From Prosthecobacter sp. (GTDB lineage: Bacteria > Verrucomicrobiota > Verrucomicrobiia > Verrucomicrobiales > Verrucomicrobiaceae): DNA of 64,000 bases. The position numbers and the translations under genes were made by a program. Of the stretch, positions 59,703 through 64,000 are shown piece after piece; position 1 is the stretch's first letter, and each line of letters opens with the position of its first letter. The DNA lies in contig NZ_JAGRPF010000113.1 in assembly GCF_020439865.1 (NCBI RefSeq), positions 1-64,000 of the forward strand. Direction: 5' to 3'. The notes beneath the pieces were generated by a model. It searched no databases. It was not told the origin of the DNA and saw only the letters and a list, made by a program, of their open reading frames with translations.

Positions 59703-61334
59703 TCAGGTTCCCGCCTGAACGACCTTCGAGTGACCGAGTTTGTCCTCAGGTGTCTTGAAGCACATGGCGATGGCAAACGTGACCACGGTGCCGAAGAGAA
59801 TGCGCCACGGGAACTCGATTTCCACCATCCACTCGGGGCGCGGAATGCCGCCCTCCATGCCGAGCGAGGCCATGAGGCCTTTGTCGAGCCCGCTGAGGTA
59901 ACCGACGACGATGAATCCGGCGAGCATGGCGATGCCGTTGCCGAGATCGTTCCCACGCGTGTTCGTGAACAGCCCGACCATGAACACACCGAGGAGCGAG
60001 CCGTAGGTGTAGCCGAACACGCCGAGGATGATCGGAATGATGCGCAGCGAGGGATTGTGCGCCTTCACCCATGCTGTGCCGAGCGCGACGGAGATCAGCA
60101 GGATCGCGAACAGCACCGTTCCGAAGCGCAGCACGCGCACCTTGCCCTTTTCAGTGTCTGGTTCGCCGAACCACCGGAAGTGAAAGTCGCGCACGTAGCT
60201 CGTCGCGAGCGAGTTCAATGCGGTGCTCAGCGATCCCATCGCCGTGGCGAGCACGCCGGCCACCACGAGCCCGCGCAGGCCGGTCGGCATCGAGGTGAGG
60301 ATGAAAAACGGAAACACCTGGCTGCTGTCGGGTGCGCCTTTGGCATTCTTTGGCAGGAGGATCTCCGGATGCTGCTGGTAAAAAACGAAGAGCAGGATGC
60401 CGATGCTCAGCACCATGAAGTTCACCGGGATGTCGGCCACGCCGGAGAGAATCGTTGCCTTGGCGCTCTGGCGTTTGTCCTTCGCCGTGAGCATGCGCTG
60501 CACCATGTCCTGATCGGTGCCGTGGGTGGCCAGCGTGACAAAGGTGGAGCCGAGAAAGGCCGTCCACATCGTGTATTCCGTCTCGAGGATGCCTTTGATC
60601 CAGCCCCACGCACCGGGATGCGCCGGATCCGGCCGGCCCCAGTCAATGACCGCCGGTTTCAAGATGGCGTCATTCAACGCCGACCATCCGCCGGTGTGCT
60701 CGAGCAGATGCCACAGCGCAAATCCGAGCGCGGAAAACAGGATCACCACCTGGATCACATCCGTCCAGATCACCGCACGGATGCCGCCGAGCGCGGTGTA
60801 GATCGAGGTCAGCACCGTGATCCCGACAAGCGCCACGGCATAGAGCCAGAACTCCTGCATCGGCGTGATGCTTGGATTCATAAAAACCTTCCACCCCAGA
60901 ACCAGAAGCACCGTGGGCACCCAAAGACGTGAACCGCTTGCCAGCAGGCGTGTCACCAAAAACACCGCCGAGGCGCGTCGGCGCGTCTTCGGTCCGAAGC
61001 GAGCTTCGAGGAACTCATATACGCTGACCACACCGTGGCGGTAGTAGGCAGGAATGAAAACGGCGCTCACCACCACGCGGGCGAGCAGATAGCCCGCCAT
61101 GAGCTGGATGTAGGTGTAATTGCGCAGCGCAAAGCCCTCGCCGGGTGCGCCAAAGAACGTCCCCGCGCTGATCTCCGCGGCCAAAATCGATGCCAGCACC
61201 GCCCACCACGCGATCTGACGATCGCCCAGTGTGAAGCCTTCCATGCTGCCGCTCTTGCTGCGCTGCGACAGACCAATGCCGATGATGAGCGCGAAGTATC
61301 CGAATATGACCGTGGCGTCGAGGAGATAAGGCAT
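59703..61334 (-). CDS. Sodium:solute symporter (SSS family)
   Basis: A 543-residue polytopic transporter with about 13 membrane segments. Landmarks are GFTLGDRQIAWWAVLASILAAEISAGTFFGAPG near residue 33 (shown as AWWAVLASILAAE), GGIRAVIWTDVIQVVI near 182, and ATAMGSLSTALNSLATSYV near 360, typical of SSS members. The family couples Na+ to uptake of sugars, inositol, sialic acid or amino acids; this subgroup is not clear. It is downstream of a small lipoprotein gene with a 46-nt gap. Confidence 0.92.
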   Translation of the reverse strand: MPYLLDATVIFGYFALIIGIGLSQRSKSGSMEGFTLGDRQIAWWAVLASILAAEISAGTFFGAPGEGFALRNYTYIQLMAGYLLARVVVSAVFIPAYYRHGVVSVYEFLEARFGPKTRRRASAVFLVTRLLASGSRLWVPTVLLVLGWKVFMNPSITPMQEFWLYAVALVGITVLTSIYTALGGIRAVIWTDVIQVVILFSALGFALWHLLEHTGGWSALNDAILKPAVIDWGRPDPAHPGAWGWIKGILETEYTMWTAFLGSTFVTLATHGTDQDMVQRMLTAKDKRQSAKATILSGVADIPVNFMVLSIGILLFVFYQQHPEILLPKNAKGAPDSSQVFPFFILTSMPTGLRGLVVAGVLATAMGSLSTALNSLATSYVRDFHFRWFGEPDTEKGKVRVLRFGTVLFAILLISVALGTAWVKAHNPSLRIIPIILGVFGYTYGSLLGVFMVGLFTNTRGNDLGNGIAMLAGFIVVGYLSGLDKGLMASLGMEGGIPRPEWMVEIEFPWRILFGTVVTFAIAMCFKTPEDKLGHSKVVQAGT

Positions 61335-61380
61335 GGTGCGAAGTGTCGCCGCTAGGCACCATGCCCGTCAAGCCTTCCGC

Positions 61381-61713
61381 CTACTTCTTCGTCACGTTCT
61401 CCAGTTCCAGACGAGGCAGGGCACGTATGATGATCCGCTGTTGAACCGATGTGCCGCGTGGTGAGACGACGGTGACCTCCTCATACACCTTGCCGCAGTC
61501 CGCATTGGTCAGCGGACGATTGATCAGGCGGCGGGTCATTACCGTGGTGTCTCCCAGTTGTTGCCGCGTCACATTACCCGTCGGCGTGCTCAGAGCAGTG
61601 GCCACGGGCACACCGCTCTTGTTGTAGATGGTCTGCGGTTTGGCGCATTGCGTCAGGGGCAGGGACATGGTGAGAAGCAAGGTACAGACGGCGATGTTTT
61701 TCGTGCGGGGCAT
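61381..61713 (-). CDS. Small hypothetical lipoprotein, 110 aa
   Basis: A 110-residue protein with a lipoprotein signal (lipobox LTQC near residue 23) from ATG 61713; a longer ATG at 61746 would add 11 residues. The mature part is beta-rich (GNVTRQQLGDTTVMTRRLI, with TQQR-type strands to the end) and unrecognised. It lies upstream of the symporter gene on the same strand. Confidence 0.6.
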   Translation of the reverse strand: MPRTKNIAVCTLLLTMSLPLTQCAKPQTIYNKSGVPVATALSTPTGNVTRQQLGDTTVMTRRLINRPLTNADCGKVYEEVTVVSPRGTSVQQRIIIRALPRLELENVTKK

Positions 61714-61741
61714 GGGTTGGTATCGTGTGTGTTTGGTTGGT

Positions 61742-61760
61742 TCCACGTCGATGACGTGGA
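61742..61760. other. Palindrome upstream of the small lipoprotein
   Basis: Perfect 8-bp arms TCCACGTC and GACGTGGA separated by GAT, centred on a CACGTC/GACGTG pattern, 29 nt before the lipoprotein ATG on the minus strand and about 180 nt before the methyltransferase on the plus strand. It could be an operator of a dimeric regulator; no motif match is known to me. The rest of the 225-nt intergenic stretch shows nothing else. Confidence 0.3.
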
Positions 61761-61938
61761 CTGCCTTGGATCATGTTCCGGCCATGGCGTTCAATCGTTT
61801 GCAATGATCTCGCGACCAACGCCTTATGCCGCAAATACCCTCGTTGCATTTTCTTCACTCCACGGTAGGGGATCAGTCCAATCTATTGCTGTAAAAGCTC
61901 TGGCAAGTCCGTGTCCGCCCGCTAGCATCCGGCCCCGA

Positions 61939-62517
61939 ATGTCCGCCGCCACCTTCATCAAAGAACTCCGCCACAACTGGAAGACCATCGGCGCGGTCGT
62001 GCCTTCCAGTCCTGCCCTCGCGGAGCGCATGATGGAGGCCGCCGGTGTGTGGCAGGCTCGCCGGATCCTTGAACTTGGTCCCGGCACCGGCGCCTTCACC
62101 GAGGCCATCGCCGATGCCATGCCGCACGGTTCGGATTACGTCGGCATCGAGCTCAACGACACCTTCGTGCAGCAGTTGCGGCCACGTTTCCCGAAGCTCC
62201 GCTTTGAGTGCGCCGACGCCCAGCACTTCGATTTCTCCCAAGTGCTGCCCGAGGGTGAAAAGTTCGACTCCATCATCAGCGGTCTGCCATGGACCTATTT
62301 TCCGCGTTCGCTGCAGGAGTCGATTCTCGGCAACGTGCTCAAGCATCTCGCGCCCGGCGGCTGTTTTGCGACCTTCGCCTACTGGGGCTTCCACAAGCTT
62401 CCCGGCGGCCAGCAGTTTCGTTCATTGCTCCATGACATGACGCATGGCGTAGAGACGACCCGCATCGTCTGGGGCAACGTGCCGCCCGCCTTCGTGTATC
62501 TGGCGCGCATGGCGTGA
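61939..62517 (+). CDS. Phospholipid N-methyltransferase-like SAM methyltransferase
   Basis: A 192-residue methyltransferase. N-terminal FIKELRHNWKTIGAVVPSSPALAERM and motif I ILELGPGTGAFTEA near residue 42 resemble PmtA/KsgA-related phospholipid methyltransferases; motif IV is IISGLPWTYFPRSL (the GLPW pattern). It may methylate phosphatidylethanolamine to make phosphatidylcholine. The substrate is inferred. ATG at 61939 is chosen because it starts the conserved FIKELRHNW segment. Confidence 0.8.
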   Translation: MSAATFIKELRHNWKTIGAVVPSSPALAERMMEAAGVWQARRILELGPGTGAFTEAIADAMPHGSDYVGIELNDTFVQQLRPRFPKLRFECADAQHFDFSQVLPEGEKFDSIISGLPWTYFPRSLQESILGNVLKHLAPGGCFATFAYWGFHKLPGGQQFRSLLHDMTHGVETTRIVWGNVPPAFVYLARMA

Positions 62518-62596
62518 GGTCTGCGCCCGGCCTTTCCGCCAGATCGCCGCATTTCAGCATCGACAGCCGCAATCCGAGCCGCTTTGATCTCGGCCC

Positions 62597-63436
62597 ATGT
62601 CCCGGTTCTTCCTGCTCCTCCCTTTCCTGGCCTCGCTCGCCCTTGCTGCCGACTCGAAAAAGAAGTCGGACGACGCCATCAAGCCCGGCGTTCGTTCCCC
62701 CATCACGTTCCAAGTCTCACCACCGGTCTCCGACAATGCGCAGCTCAAAATGCGCATGCATGCCCTGGAGACGCCGCCGCCCTTCAGCATTAGCATGGAG
62801 AAATTCGACATCATCGTACCGAAGAAGTACAAGAAGGGCGATCCGCATGGCCTCTTCATCTGGGTCAGCCCCAGCAATGCTCCGTCTCTCTCACCCGAAT
62901 GGGAGGCAGTGCTGGCGGAAAAGAAACTCATCTTTGTCGGCGCACACAACTCCGGCAACAATCGCGAGGTCTTTGCCCGCATGCGCATGGCCGTCGATGC
63001 GAACGACAACATGCGCGACCTCTACGACATCGACGATGCTCGCGTGTATGTCTCCGGCTTTTCCGGCGGCGGCCGCGTCGCCAGCATGCTCGGCGTGACC
63101 TATGCCGACATGTTCACCGGCACCATCGCCTTCATGGGCACCAACTTTTACACGGACATAGTCACGCTAGACAAGACCGAGGTCTTTGAAGCCCGCTACA
63201 TTCCGCACGAAGAAATCGTCGCCATGGCAAAGACTGACTGCCGCTACGTCCTCGTCACCGGGGATAAGGACTTCAACCTCAAGAACACCAGCGCCGTCTA
63301 TGAAAACGGCTTTCTCAAAGAAGGCTTCAAGTCCGTCGAGCTCATGAACATTCCCGGCCAAGGTCATTCACCGCCGAAAGCCGAATGGCTCAAGAAGGCG
63401 ATCGAGTTCCTGGACGAGGGAAAGGGGAAGAAATGA
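62597..63436 (+). CDS. Secreted alpha/beta hydrolase (esterase/PHB-depolymerase-like)
   Basis: A 279-residue protein with a signal peptide (LLPFLASLALAADS). The nucleophile elbow is YVSGFSGGGRVASM (GFSGG) near residue 151; Asp candidates are in LVTGDKDFNLKN and a His in IPGQGHSPPKAEWLKKA, giving a Ser-Asp-His triad. The lid-like region and FIWVSPSNAPSLSPEWE resemble feruloyl esterase/PHB depolymerase-like families. It ends directly against the convergent serpin gene. Substrate unknown. Confidence 0.85.
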   Translation: MSRFFLLLPFLASLALAADSKKKSDDAIKPGVRSPITFQVSPPVSDNAQLKMRMHALETPPPFSISMEKFDIIVPKKYKKGDPHGLFIWVSPSNAPSLSPEWEAVLAEKKLIFVGAHNSGNNREVFARMRMAVDANDNMRDLYDIDDARVYVSGFSGGGRVASMLGVTYADMFTGTIAFMGTNFYTDIVTLDKTEVFEARYIPHEEIVAMAKTDCRYVLVTGDKDFNLKNTSAVYENGFLKEGFKSVELMNIPGQGHSPPKAEWLKKAIEFLDEGKGKK

Positions 63437-64000
63437 TCACCGTGGATCGCTCACGCGACCAAGGAACAGGCACGCACCGCTCGCAGCGTGCTGGATCGCA
63501 AAAAGGAACGGGCGGTCGGCATTGATCTCTATGGGCTTTTCTGGTGGCGGAGCGATGCCCGTGGCACGCACCATGACCACAGCCGTCGCCGCCGCTGCCT
63601 CGGTGCCCTTCTCGTCCAGCTCAAGGAAGGTCTTGTGGAACACCGCCGAGATGTACAGGTAGTCGTCAGGTTTCTTTGGTGCCATCGCATCGAAGTCTGC
63701 GCTGCCCTGTGGTTTGTCGAAGGCGGTGGTCATGCCCATCTTTTGCAGAACATCTCCCAAGAGCATGGTTGGCGGTGTGATTTTGAATTTTGGCAGATGC
63801 AGAATCACTTCACGTGAGTCAGCTCCAGAACAGGCGAGCAGCACTTCCGGTGTCAGCTTTGTCTCCACATCGGTCACGCCTTTCACGTCGTCCGGCACGA
63901 TCAGCAGGAAGTGCAGCTGGTTGCCTGCATACGGCAGTGCCACCGTCTGAAAACCATTACCGCGATGGTACCGCATGTGTGTCTTCTTGAACATGGTAGG
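63437..64000 (-). CDS. Serpin, C-terminal part (gene runs off the window)
   Basis: The last 187 or so residues of a bacterial serpin. The reactive-centre hinge reads LDEKGTEAAAATAVV, with small residues as in inhibitory serpins, and the terminus is RPFLFAIQHAASGACLFLGRV. The preceding VALPYAGNQLHFLLIVPDD block is also typical. The N-terminal half, including any signal peptide, lies beyond 64000, so the start cannot be given; the ATG at 63994 is internal. Bacterial serpins may protect against host or self proteases. Confidence 0.9.
   Translation of the reverse strand, partial: PTMFKKTHMRYHRGNGFQTVALPYAGNQLHFLLIVPDDVKGVTDVETKLTPEVLLACSGADSREVILHLPKFKITPPTMLLGDVLQKMGMTTAFDKPQGSADFDAMAPKKPDDYLYISAVFHKTFLELDEKGTEAAAATAVVMVRATGIAPPPEKPIEINADRPFLFAIQHAASGACLFLGRVSDPR

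Overview
The window looks like chromosomal DNA of a Verrucomicrobiota bacterium, probably from the Verrucomicrobiales (Prosthecobacter/Verrucomicrobium relatives). This rests on protein content, not on an rRNA or a database match. It carries families that are expanded in the PVC superphylum: a DUF1501 protein, a giant PVC-type haem-binding CxxCH protein with ThuA domains, a Planctomycete-cytochrome/LRR protein, an SHD1-C39 protein, DUF1080 and DUF4838 proteins, and Tat-exported Gfo/Idh and TIM-barrel proteins. It also has a Lys/Ala-rich DksA-like protein beside ribosomal genes. DNA is GC-rich and densely coded on both strands. I found no rRNA, tRNA, CRISPR array, transposase, integrase or plasmid/phage functions, and no gene-free stretch over 300 bases.

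Layout. 1-8 kb: secreted PVC-type enzymes, then a tight minus-strand envelope operon (ABC permease with an extra domain, inactive rhomboid, SLBB lipoprotein, L,D-transpeptidase). 8.0-15.6 kb: a compact cluster of seven genes holding an active ketosynthase, a ketosynthase without catalytic residues (chain-length-factor-like), an AMP ligase, a methyltransferase, a NodB deacetylase, an LPLAT acyltransferase and a flavin-dependent halogenase-like enzyme. It resembles aryl-polyene/flexirubin/xanthomonadin pigment loci but has no ACP, ketoreductase or dehydratase in view. 15.6-24.6 kb: housekeeping and storage (aroC, glgC, lysC) mixed with secreted proteins, a peroxiredoxin and a universal stress protein. 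24.7-31.6 kb: degenerate subtilase, lipoprotein hydrolase, cupredoxin, OsmC, a possible caspase-like protein, DUF1080, VanZ, and a lone nuoH preceded by a perfect Rex-type operator.

32-37.9 kb: DksA-like protein, rpmG, rpsR, then an overlapping operon folE2-tsaC/sua5-murJ-hypothetical. 37.9-42.9 kb: a minus-strand run with PHP hydrolase, phosphodiester glycosidase, GlgE maltosyltransferase and a Tat-exported TIM-barrel protein. 43-49 kb: esterase, fabF, LolA-like and TonB/VWA-like proteins, polyprenyl synthase, secG. 49.1-57.7 kb: the 1639-residue ThuA/cytochrome protein, DUF4838, GyrI-like and a membrane protein. 57.8-64 kb: FKBP isomerase, ilvC, sodium:solute symporter, phospholipid-type methyltransferase, esterase and a serpin cut by the window edge.

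The most interesting items are the halogenase/ketosynthase cluster, the Rex operator in front of the solitary nuoH, a two-hairpin palindromic repeat read in frame inside the giant ThuA protein, the ABC permease with an inserted extracytoplasmic domain, and the DksA-like protein with a histone-H1-like tail and a lost zinc site.
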